A stretch of 14,381 bases of DNA from Elusimicrobiota bacterium (lineage in GTDB: Bacteria > Elusimicrobiota > Elusimicrobia > UBA1565): the NCBI GenBank assembly GCA_003450735.1, contig DMEZ01000083.1, positions 1 to 14,381 on the forward strand. The letters are read 5' to 3'. Positions 6,298-13,800 of this stretch are shown piece after piece (position 1 is the stretch's first letter; the number at the start of each line of letters is the position of its first letter). A model generated the notes under the pieces. That model was not told the DNA's origin. It was given only the letters and a program-made list of their open reading frames with translations, and did no database searches. A program made the translations under genes and the position numbers.

Positions 6298-6319
6298 GCC
6301 GCTGGCGACCCTTAGCGGC
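6298..6319. repeat. Inverted repeat between tRNA-Leu and smpB
   Basis: GCCGCT (6298-6303) and AGCGGC (6314-6319) are perfect 6-bp arms around a 10-bp centre. The site covers the position where an smpB -35 box would lie and sits upstream of the divergent tRNA-Leu gene. It could be an operator or chance in GC-rich DNA. Confidence 0.25.
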
Positions 6320-6322
6320 AAG

Positions 6323-6331
6323 TGCTAGAAT
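6323..6331 (+). promoter_or_regulatory. Extended -10 promoter candidate for smpB
   Basis: TGC-TAGAAT is an extended -10 element: TGN followed by a hexamer matching TATAAT at 5 of 6 positions. At the right distance upstream (6303-6308) there is only a poor -35 match, TGGCGA, which fits the extended -10 class. Transcription would start near 6338, about 29 nt before the smpB ATG. Confidence 0.5.
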
Positions 6332-6366
6332 GCATTTTAATTGTTTTCATCTGTACCGTCAAGGCG

Positions 6367-6849
6367 ATGGTCAAAGATAAGAAAGAAGAGAAAGCCAAGA
6401 TCCTCGTGGCGTCGAACCGCAAGGCGCGGATGCGCTACGAGATCCTCGAGGTCCTGGAGGCCGGGCTCTCCCTGAAGGGGCCTGAGGTCAAGTCCCTGCG
6501 CGAGGGGCGGGTCTCCTTCGAGGGCAGCTTCGCCCGCGTGGACGGCCGGGAGGCGTTCCTTCACAACCTCCATATCCCCCCTTACGCCCAGAACACCCTG
6601 GAAACGCTCGACCCCGTTCGCACCCGCCGGCTCCTCCTCAAGCGGCGCGAGATCGACAAGCTCTCCTCCAAGCTCCGCACCAAGGGGCTGACGCTCGTGC
6701 CCCTCGAAGTCTATTTCCTCCGCGGCTGGGCCAAGGTCTCCCTGGGCCTCGGGAAAGGCAAGAAGGGGCCCGACCGGCGCGAAGACCTGCGCAAGCGGGA
6801 CGTCGAGCGCGAGATGGGCCGCTCGTTCCGCGGCAAGTTCAAGGCGTAG
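6367..6849 (+). CDS. smpB: SsrA-binding protein SmpB (tmRNA cofactor for ribosome rescue)
   Basis: A 160-residue basic protein that delivers tmRNA (SsrA) to stalled ribosomes in trans-translation. Family signatures are the N-terminal ILVASNRKARMRYEILE, the tmRNA-binding motif KGPEVKSLREGRVSFEGSF (residues 38-55), where Pro39 replaces the residue before EVKS that is often Trp, and HIPPYAQNTL (69-78). Also present are LEVYFLRGWAKVSLGLGKGK and the basic tail GKKGPDRREDLRKRDVERE, which enters the ribosome decoding centre. Length matches the family. A GTG at 6322 extends the frame but lies at the likely promoter, so ATG 6367 was chosen. Its Shine-Dalgarno is weak (AAGG just upstream). No tmRNA gene was seen in the window. 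Its stop overlaps the next start (TAGTG). Confidence 0.97.
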   Translation: MVKDKKEEKAKILVASNRKARMRYEILEVLEAGLSLKGPEVKSLREGRVSFEGSFARVDGREAFLHNLHIPPYAQNTLETLDPVRTRRLLLKRREIDKLSSKLRTKGLTLVPLEVYFLRGWAKVSLGLGKGKKGPDRREDLRKRDVEREMGRSFRGKFKA

Positions 6850-8459
6850 TGGCTTCCTTCCTCCTTGATGCGGCCTTTCTGGGGCTCTGCGCCGGCGGCC
6901 TGCGCTGGCCCTGGGCCTGGAGCCTCGCGGCCGCCGTCCTGTGGGCGGCCGCCTGGGCTTATCCTCCGCGCCTGCGCGGAGCGCCCCTGTTCCTCTGGGC
7001 CGCCTGCCTGCTCTGGGCGGCCGTGAGCGCCGCGGCTTCGTCCGAGCCGCTCAACTCCTTGGCCGCCTTCGCCCGCTTCAGCGTGCCCGTCCTCCTCGTC
7101 CTCTCGGCGTCCGGGCGGTTCTCGGAGGACGACCGGAAGGGCCTGTTCTGGAGGCTCTGCGCCGCGGCGCTGCTGGCCTCGGCGCTGGTCTTCCTTCTGC
7201 GCCAGGCCTCCTTGACCGGGACGGGCCTCTACTCCCACGTGAACTACACGGCCTGCCTGCTCGCCTGCGCCTTTGCGGCGGCCCTCGCGGGCCTGCTGGG
7301 GCGCGCCCCCGAGGAAGACCCGGCTTGGACCGCCGCCCTGCGCTTCGCGGCGGCCCTGAGCCTCGCGGCGGTCCTCGCCCTTCGCTCGCGCGCCGCCCTG
7401 GGGGCCTGCTTCGCCGGGGCCGCGGTCGTGCTCTGGCGCCGGGGCTCGCGCAAGACCCTGCTGGCCTTGGCCCTCGTGCTGCCCGCGGCGCTGGCCGTGG
7501 CCCCGCGGGAGGCCCTCAAGCTCGATCTCCCCTCCGCGTCCGTGCGCCCCCGCATCTGGAGCGCCGCCCTCGAGGTCGTCGGCGACCATCCCCTGCTGGG
7601 GGAGGGCCCCGGCCTCTTCGAGCGAGGCTTCCTGCGCCATCAGGTGAGCGCCCCGGCCGGCTACCCGACCCGCTTCGCCTTGAGCTCGGCCCATGCGCAC
7701 TCGGAACTGCTCCAGTCGGCCGCCGAGACCGGGGTCGTCGGCGCCGCGCTCCTCGTCCTCGCGCTCGCCGCTTCGCTCATCCTGGCTTGGAGAAGGCCGC
7801 CGTCCTCCTGGGCCGCCGAGGCGGCGCTGGCCTGCGCCGCGGCGTTCCTGGCGCAGGCCCTCGTGGACAACCCCTCCGCCCTGCCGGCCCTGGGGTGGGC
7901 GGGCGCTCTCGCCCTCGCCGCGGCCTGCCCGGAGCTCCCCGAGGGCGGGCGGCGCTGGGCGGGCGTCTGGCGGGGCCTGTGCGCGGCCGGGGTCGCGTTA
8001 TCGCTCCTGGCGTGGTGGCCCTCGTGGGCGCTCAAGACCCGGAGCCCCGGAGCAGCTCTTCGGATCGCTCCCGGGGACCCCTCCTTATGGGAGGCGCTGG
8101 CGCGCGAACAGCTGAAGCGCTCTCCGCCCGACCTCGCGGCCTCTCTCGCCTCGATGCAGGAAGCCTCCCGCCTGAGCCCCTCCAACGCGGTCTACCGGCT
8201 CGCCCTCTCCGAGCTCCACGGCGTCCGCGGCGACTGGCCCGCGGCGGCCGCCCAGGCCCGGGCCGCCGGAGAGCTCGAGCCTTCCTCGCCGCAGGCCCGC
8301 CTCCTGCTCGCCGAGGCCTTCTGCCGCCTCGGGAGAGCCGGGGAGGCGCGCGCCGCCCAGGACGAGGCCCTGCGCCTCGCCCAAGGGGCGCCGTCGCCGG
8401 AGACGGCGTACGACCGGTTCGTCCTGGGCGCCCGGCGCGTCCCCGGCGGCTGTCTCTAG
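6849..8459 (+). CDS. Wzy/O-antigen ligase family membrane protein with C-terminal TPR-like region
   Basis: A 536-residue protein with about ten to twelve hydrophobic segments (residues 1-390), then a soluble helical tail. The Wzy_C signature is clear: RSRAALGA (179-186), then in the large periplasmic loop RPRIWSAALEVVGDHPLLGEG (233-253), then AHAHSELLQSAAETGVVG (281-298). These Arg/His residues are the expected active-site positions of O-antigen ligases (WaaL), polymerases (Wzy) and pilin oligosaccharyltransferases (PglL/TfpO). The tail (about 408-515) has TPR-like Ala-rich helix pairs, for example LSPSNAVYRLALSELHGVRG and LEPSSPQARLLLAEAFCRLG. GTG 6849 shares a base with the smpB stop (TAGTG), so the two genes are coupled. 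Its stop overlaps that of the convergent CNNM gene by 4 bp. Which of the three activities it has cannot be decided. Confidence 0.87.
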   Translation: MASFLLDAAFLGLCAGGLRWPWAWSLAAAVLWAAAWAYPPRLRGAPLFLWAACLLWAAVSAAASSEPLNSLAAFARFSVPVLLVLSASGRFSEDDRKGLFWRLCAAALLASALVFLLRQASLTGTGLYSHVNYTACLLACAFAAALAGLLGRAPEEDPAWTAALRFAAALSLAAVLALRSRAALGACFAGAAVVLWRRGSRKTLLALALVLPAALAVAPREALKLDLPSASVRPRIWSAALEVVGDHPLLGEGPGLFERGFLRHQVSAPAGYPTRFALSSAHAHSELLQSAAETGVVGAALLVLALAASLILAWRRPPSSWAAEAALACAAAFLAQALVDNPSALPALGWAGALALAAACPELPEGGRRWAGVWRGLCAAGVALSLLAWWPSWALKTRSPGAALRIAPGDPSLWEALAREQLKRSPPDLAASLASMQEASRLSPSNAVYRLALSELHGVRGDWPAAAAQARAAGELEPSSPQARLLLAEAFCRLGRAGEARAAQDEALRLAQGAPSPETAYDRFVLGARRVPGGCL

Positions 8460-9976
8460 GTCGTGCTGTGGCTGAAGGCCTGCAGGATGTCCAGGATGTC
8501 CCCCGGCGTGCGCGCGTGCAGCAGGTTCCTGCGGAAGGTGTCGTCCGAGGACAGCGACGCCACTCGTGAGAGCAGGCGCAGGTGGATGCCCGGCTCCTTG
8601 ATGGAGGTGAGCAGCAGGAAGACGAGGTGCACGGGCTTCTTGTCCGGCGCGCCGAAGTCGAGGCCGTGGTGCGAGCGTCCCAGCGCGAGAGCCGGGCGCG
8701 GCAGGTTGGGCAGCCGTCCGTGGAAGATGGCGATGCCGGAGCCCAGGGCCGAGTTGAAGGTCTGCTCGCGGCGCCAGACGATGTCCCAGGCCTCGACGAA
8801 GGAGATGTCGGTGCGGGCTCCGGTGAGCGCGGTGAGCAGGCGCTTGAGGATCTCCGACTTGGGGGCCTGCGGAAGATGGGGGTCCACGGCCTGCGGGACG
8901 ATGATGTCCGAGAGCAGGCTCGGCGTGGGGGCCTCGAACTCGTCCTGGATCTCGCCGACGAGCTCCTCGAGGACGTCCTCCAGGGTGAAGAGCCCCGTGA
9001 CCTTGCCGGCCTTGTCGCGCACCAGGGCCATGTGCCCCCGCTTCTGACGCAGCTCGAGCATCGCCCGCTCCAGCGGCGTCTCCTCCGCGAAGAAGAAGAC
9101 GGGCTGGACGAGCTTGGCGATGTCCGGGTCGGTCCCCGCGGAGCACCCTTCCGAGAGCCAGACGTGCTTGAAGTGCACGATCCCCTTCACGTCCGAGAGG
9201 TCCGCGCCGCAGAGCGGATAGCGGGAGAACTTGCGCGCGCGCACCGTCGCGAGGTTCTCCGCCCAGGGCTTGGCCGAGGAGAGCCAGGCGATCTCGGGGG
9301 CCTTGTGCATCACGTCCTTGACCTGGGTGTAGCCGAAATCGAAGAGGTTCTCGAAGAGGAGCAGGCGCGAGAGCGGGAGGGCTCCGGATTCCTGGGAATG
9401 GGAGAGGAGGATCTTGAGCTCCTCGTCGGAATGGGTGGACTCGGCGGCGTCCGGGGTCTTGAAGCCGGTCAGGCGCAGGACGAGCCCCGCCATGCCGTTG
9501 AGCATGACCATGGGGAGGTAGAAGGTCTTGTGGAAGAGGTGGAGCGGCGCCGCGGTGAGCAGCGAGGCGCGCGTGGGCCGTCGTATGGCGATGAGCTTGG
9601 GGACGTTCTCGCCCAGAACCACGTGCATCAGGGTGATCAGGACGAAGGCGATGCCGAAGGACAGGGAATAGCTGGCGGTCTTGCCCCAGGCGGCGGGCAG
9701 GTCGAGCAGGTGCGGCTCGATGAGGCGCGCGATGGCCGGCTCGCCGAGCCAGCCGATGCCGAGGCTCGCCATCGTGATGCCGAGCTGGATGGTGGCGAGG
9801 TAGGCGTCCACGTTCGAGGTGATGTGCTTGACCAGGGAGGCGTTCAGCCCCCCGTGGCGGACGAGCTCCTCGACGCGGCTGGGGCGGATCTTGATGATGG
9901 CGAACTCGGCCAGGACGAAGAAGGAGTTGAGCAGGAGGAGGACGCCGGCGATGGCGACCTGCAGCCAGTCGGGCAT
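8456..9976 (-). CDS. CNNM (DUF21)-CBS membrane protein fused to a PTS EIIA domain
   Basis: A 506-residue protein. Residues 1-190 form a DUF21/CNNM transmembrane domain (LNSFFVLAEFAIIKIRPSRV; VLGENVPKLIAIRRP), as in CorC/HlyC-type Mg or divalent-cation transporters. Residues 211-350 hold a CBS pair (VKDVMHKAPEIAWL; GKVTGLFTLEDVLEELVGEI). The expected CorC/HlyC C-terminal domain is absent. Residues 365-503 instead look like a PTS EIIA (fructose/PtsN type) domain: WRREQTFNSALGSGIAIFHG, with phosphoacceptor candidate H419 (Phe replaces the usual Pro just before it), and a typical VHLVFLLLTSIKEPGIHLRL helix. Inference: ion transport or sensing could be controlled by PTS phosphorylation. No other PTS gene is in the window. 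TGATG couples it to the PorV-like gene, and a GGGAG sequence lies 10 nt before the ATG. Confidence 0.87.
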   Translation of the reverse strand: MPDWLQVAIAGVLLLLNSFFVLAEFAIIKIRPSRVEELVRHGGLNASLVKHITSNVDAYLATIQLGITMASLGIGWLGEPAIARLIEPHLLDLPAAWGKTASYSLSFGIAFVLITLMHVVLGENVPKLIAIRRPTRASLLTAAPLHLFHKTFYLPMVMLNGMAGLVLRLTGFKTPDAAESTHSDEELKILLSHSQESGALPLSRLLLFENLFDFGYTQVKDVMHKAPEIAWLSSAKPWAENLATVRARKFSRYPLCGADLSDVKGIVHFKHVWLSEGCSAGTDPDIAKLVQPVFFFAEETPLERAMLELRQKRGHMALVRDKAGKVTGLFTLEDVLEELVGEIQDEFEAPTPSLLSDIIVPQAVDPHLPQAPKSEILKRLLTALTGARTDISFVEAWDIVWRREQTFNSALGSGIAIFHGRLPNLPRPALALGRSHHGLDFGAPDKKPVHLVFLLLTSIKEPGIHLRLLSRVASLSSDDTFRRNLLHARTPGDILDILQAFSHSTT

Positions 9977-10854
9977 CAGAAGGAGGCTCCCAGCGAGATC
10001 CTCTGCACGTTGCCGAGGTCGCCGAAGGGGGTGAAGGTGTAGTCGGCGCGGTAGTTCTTGAGCTTGAGGCCGAAGCCGCCGCCCAGGCCGTTGAGCGGGG
10101 AACGGTTCTGCACAGAAGACATGGTAGCATAGCCCGCTCTCAGCGAGAACATGGGCAGGACGGCGTACTCGGTGCCGAGGCCGACGTCGGTGCGGCGGTC
10201 GTTGGGCTCGTGGCGGACGTCGAGGGCGAGGTTGAGGGCGCCTCCAAGGCGGTAGGCCCCGCCCAGCGAGAGGATGAGCGGCAGGGGGTCTCGCTGGCTG
10301 ATGAACTTCATCCCCCGGCCGACGTTGAGGACGGAGAGTCCGAGCGTGAAGTTCCCCAGGCGCCGGTTGGCGCCGAAGTCCAGCGCGAAGGTTGAAGCCG
10401 AGTCCGAGCCAATCCGGCTTTCCAGGTACTTGATGTTGGCCCCGAGGGAGACGACGTTAAGCCTCCTGCTGAAACCGAGGGTGTAGGCGCTGTCCGCGGC
10501 CGAGAAGCCGCCGACGGCCTGGCGGTCGGCGTTGCGGGCCTCCTGAGAGCCCGTATCCAGGCGCACGAAGCCGAGGCCGAAGGTGCCGAGGGCCGTGGGC
10601 TGGGCGAAGCCTACGAAATCGAACTTGGAGCCGAGCAGGTACTCGGTGTGCGTGATGCCGAGCTCGCGCTTGAAGAGGGAGGCCAGCCCGGCGGGGTTGT
10701 AGTGCAGGGCGCTCACATCATCGGCCAGAGCCGTGTAGGCCCCGCCCATGGCCTCCGGGCGCGCGCCGGTGCCGATCTTGAGGAACGCGGCGCCGGAGTT
10801 GAGCGTCGCGGCCTCGGCGTTGAGCGAGAGGAGCAATAGGAGCAGTTTGATCAT
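9976..10854 (-). CDS. PorV/PorQ-family (UPF0164) outer-membrane beta-barrel protein
   Basis: A 292-residue protein with a short signal peptide (MIKLLLLLLSLNAEA, cut probable after A15). It is followed by the family signature SGAAFLKIGTGARPEAMGGA and YTALADDVSALHYNPAGLAS. The rest alternates amphipathic strands (LGITHTEYLLGSKFDFVGFA, FGLGFVRLDTG, TLGFSRRLNVVSLGANIKYL), ending in an aromatic-terminal barrel strand (RISLGASF). This looks like a FadL-like barrel. In Bacteroidota, PorV shuttles type IX secretion cargo to the attachment complex and PorQ is a relative. ATG 10854 overlaps the TGA of the upstream gene (ATGA), and that gene carries a type IX/FlgD-like tail, so a cargo-partner relation is plausible. 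Orthology to PorV itself is not shown by sequence alone. Confidence 0.87.
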   Translation of the reverse strand: MIKLLLLLLSLNAEAATLNSGAAFLKIGTGARPEAMGGAYTALADDVSALHYNPAGLASLFKRELGITHTEYLLGSKFDFVGFAQPTALGTFGLGFVRLDTGSQEARNADRQAVGGFSAADSAYTLGFSRRLNVVSLGANIKYLESRIGSDSASTFALDFGANRRLGNFTLGLSVLNVGRGMKFISQRDPLPLILSLGGAYRLGGALNLALDVRHEPNDRRTDVGLGTEYAVLPMFSLRAGYATMSSVQNRSPLNGLGGGFGLKLKNYRADYTFTPFGDLGNVQRISLGASF

Positions 10855-13800
10855 CTGACGACCGCCATTTTGCCTGTTCTTCGTATGCTCCCCTGCCCGC
10901 TCTTCTTGGCCTCCACCGTGTAGAAATAAACCCCGCTCGGGATGCGGCCGTCCCAGGCGTACTCGTAGGCGTACTGTATATCGATGACCTGCGGAGCGCC
11001 GTCCAATGAGGCTTCGTGGACTTGCTGGCCGGCCACGTTGTAGATGCGGATGATGACTTGGTCGGCTTTTCCGACAGCCAGATGGATGGTGGGCTTGGCC
11101 CCCGCCCGCGCCGGATTGGGGAAGACGTAGAGCTCCCGGAAGACGAAGGCGGCCTCGGGGTCGGCCGCGGCGCGCAGGCCCGCGCTCGGGGCCAATACCT
11201 GGTAGAGCGAGAAGTGCGTGGTCTTGGCGCTGATGAGCTTGTTCTCCTTGTCTAACGTAGACTCCAGGGCCTCCCACTCTTTCTTCTCCGGGTTCCAGTA
11301 GTGGATCTTCAACTTGTCTTCCGTGACCCCCTGGGCGAGGTAGGGCAGGGTGATGGTCACGGGAGTCGTGAATTTCGTGCCATCAGGGCCGAACTCGACA
11401 GCCTCGGAAGCCTCGGCCAGGCGGTTCTTTGTCAGGATTTCCCTGCGCTTCGGGTCTTCTGAAGTCTGAGAAATGGTGAGTTCGCTGTCCTCGGGCAGGG
11501 CATCGGGCGGGATAACGACTGCGGCCTTGTCTTCCCGAATGATTGTTCCGCCGGTCTCCTTCAAGAGAGTCGAGCGAGCGAACTTTGTCTCCACGGCCTT
11601 TGCAACTTCACCGGTTGAGGCTGCGCGGTAGGTATTCCCCCCCGTCTCCCCTGATGCGATGAGGATCTGCTCGACCGGCAGGCCGAAGCCCTGGATGCGC
11701 TCGTTGTTCCTGTCCGCGACGTAGAGCGTACCGCTATCGGACAAGGCTAAGCCGATGGGCTTGTTGAACACGAGTTCGGAAGGCAGCGGTTTGCCGTCTT
11801 TGATCTCGCCGTGCTCGCCGAACTCCAGGGTCTGGGCACCCTTGAAGTCGAACTTGAAGACCTTGTCGAGCTTCCTATCCGACACCAGGATGCACGACCC
11901 ATCCGGCGAGACCGCGATGCCCTCGGGGCGCTTGAACATGCCAGAGAGGGTCTGCTTCAACTGCCCATCCTGGCTGAAGACGATGGCACGGCGGCCTTTC
12001 GAGTCCGCGATCAGGACGTTCCCGGCGGCGTCGATGTCCAATCCGATGGGCGCGAACTCGTCTTTGTCCTCGGCGTCCGGATCAAGCGTCTGGTCGGTGT
12101 CGGGGATGGTGAATACCCGCTGGAACACGCCCTGGGCATTGAACACCTGGATGCGCCGGTTCCCCGTGTCCGAGACGTAGATGCTCCCGCCGGGGCCCAG
12201 GGCGATGCCGGAGGGATGCTTGAACTGGCCGTTCTCCTTGCCCGAACGGAAGCTCTTCTTGCCGTTCTTTCCCGTTTGGACGTCGCCGATCTCGAAGAGG
12301 AAGCCGCCCTCGGCCGAGAGCTTGACGATGCGGTGATGCTGGGTGTCGGCTACGTAGATGTTCCCGGCCTCGTCGGCGTCCACAGCCTTGGGTTTGTCGA
12401 AATAGGGCTCCACCGTCGTCTTGTTGCCGTAGGAGCCCCTGAAGGCCCCGTCCTCGCCGAATAGCGCTATCCTGTCCGCGTTCGTGTCGGCCACATAGAG
12501 CTTCCCGGCCTTGGCCGCTATGGCATGCGGGTGGTTGAAGGCCTTCTTGCTGCCCAGGACGAGCGTCCGGGCCGGGTCGCCGATCAGGAGGTCGGCGGCA
12601 AGGGCCGCGGCGTTGCCCGCCTCATCCGAAGCGGTGAGGTTGAGGGTCTGTGGACCGCTGAGGCCGGCCGTGTCCCAGAGCCCGAGCAGGCCTTCCGCCT
12701 GGGTGCCGCCTGAGCTGATGAGGAGAGCCCCGCTTTCGAGCCGCCAGGAGGAGAGATGTTCGTCGAAGGCCGAGCCGTAGACCGCGATGCTTCCCTCGAA
12801 GAAGCGCAGGACGCCCCGCGCGCCGGAAGCGGGCGACGTCAAAGCCAGCCTGGGAGCGTCTATGTCCGGCGTCCTGAAGAAGACCCCATAGAGTGAAGCC
12901 GAGAGCAGGGTGCCGGCGATCATGACCTTATTGTTCTCGAGAGGCGTGATCGTCTGGTTGAGGATGGGTGCGGTGCTCCAGGAGGGCCCTGCGGGATCGA
13001 AACGGTAGATGGCCGCGCCCAGCAGGTCCACCCCGGCTGCGTCGAAGACGAAGCTGATCGTAGCCGGCGGGTCGAAGGCGACGGGGCTGGGACTCAACTC
13101 ATAGAAGGGCGTGATGGGGTCGAGTCCCTGCGCGTGGGCCACTTGGTAGGCAGGCAGGGCCGGTTCGGCCGGGACCACGCTCACGCCGGCGTCGGGCACC
13201 GAGGAGGCGAGTCCGGCGATGCCGTCCGCGCTGAGGGCGTAGCTTGTGGTCTGTGCCCCCAGCTCGCTCGTGCCAGACCAGTTCCCGGCCGTGTCCCGCA
13301 GGGCCAAGGCGATGTGGTAGACCGTGCCGGTCGCAAGCTCCGTGAGAGTGTGGCTCATGAGCGTCCCGGGTTCGGCGCCCACGATCGGGAGGATGACCTG
13401 CGCCGAGGCGGTCGCAAAGTCGACCGCCCCGGCGCCGTACTGGATGCGGGCCTCGCCCTCCAAGATGCGGCCGCTCGCCCCATCGTCCCCGGTGACAAGC
13501 CAGGAGAGGGTCAATGAGCCGGTCGTCGCTCCCGCGAGCGCGAGCGCCGCGGTCCCCGGCGCGGTGCTATCGAACACGACGGAAGCGGTCTTGGTGTCCA
13601 GCTCGACGTTGCCGACGTTGTCGATGCCGTAGAACTTGAGCGCGTGTTCTCCATCCGAGAGCCTGAACGGCCCAGACGTCTGGGCATAGGGCTCTTCGCC
13701 GTCCTTGAGCCAGCGCTCCTTTACGCCGGTGGCGGCCCCTCCGCCCACCCCCCGTACCGGGTCTTCCACTGTGATCTGAAGCAGGCCGCCCGACGCGACG

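Noticed and set aside
6322..6366. GTG at 6322 as the smpB start
   Set aside because: It would sit at the extended -10 element and adds residues without family similarity. ATG 6367 gives the usual SmpB length.
6941..8569. A 542-codon plus-strand frame within the Wzy-like gene
   Set aside because: Arg/Pro/Gly-rich shadow frame; the frame from 6849 holds the conserved Wzy_C motifs.
8085..10130. A 681-codon minus-strand frame overlapping the CNNM gene
   Set aside because: It is Arg, Pro and Gly rich with no recognisable domain, typical of a shifted frame in GC-rich coding DNA. The CNNM-CBS-EIIA frame is clearly the real one.
11811..12464. Plus-strand frame antisense to the NHL repeats
   Set aside because: It mirrors the repeat periodicity of the NHL blades on the opposite strand and has no ribosome site or domain.
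11640..12560. Periodic sequence that could be taken for a DNA repeat array
   Set aside because: The period is about 100-150 bp with varied DNA and conserved protein motifs (YVADT, DRI), as expected from NHL blades. It is not a CRISPR or satellite array.
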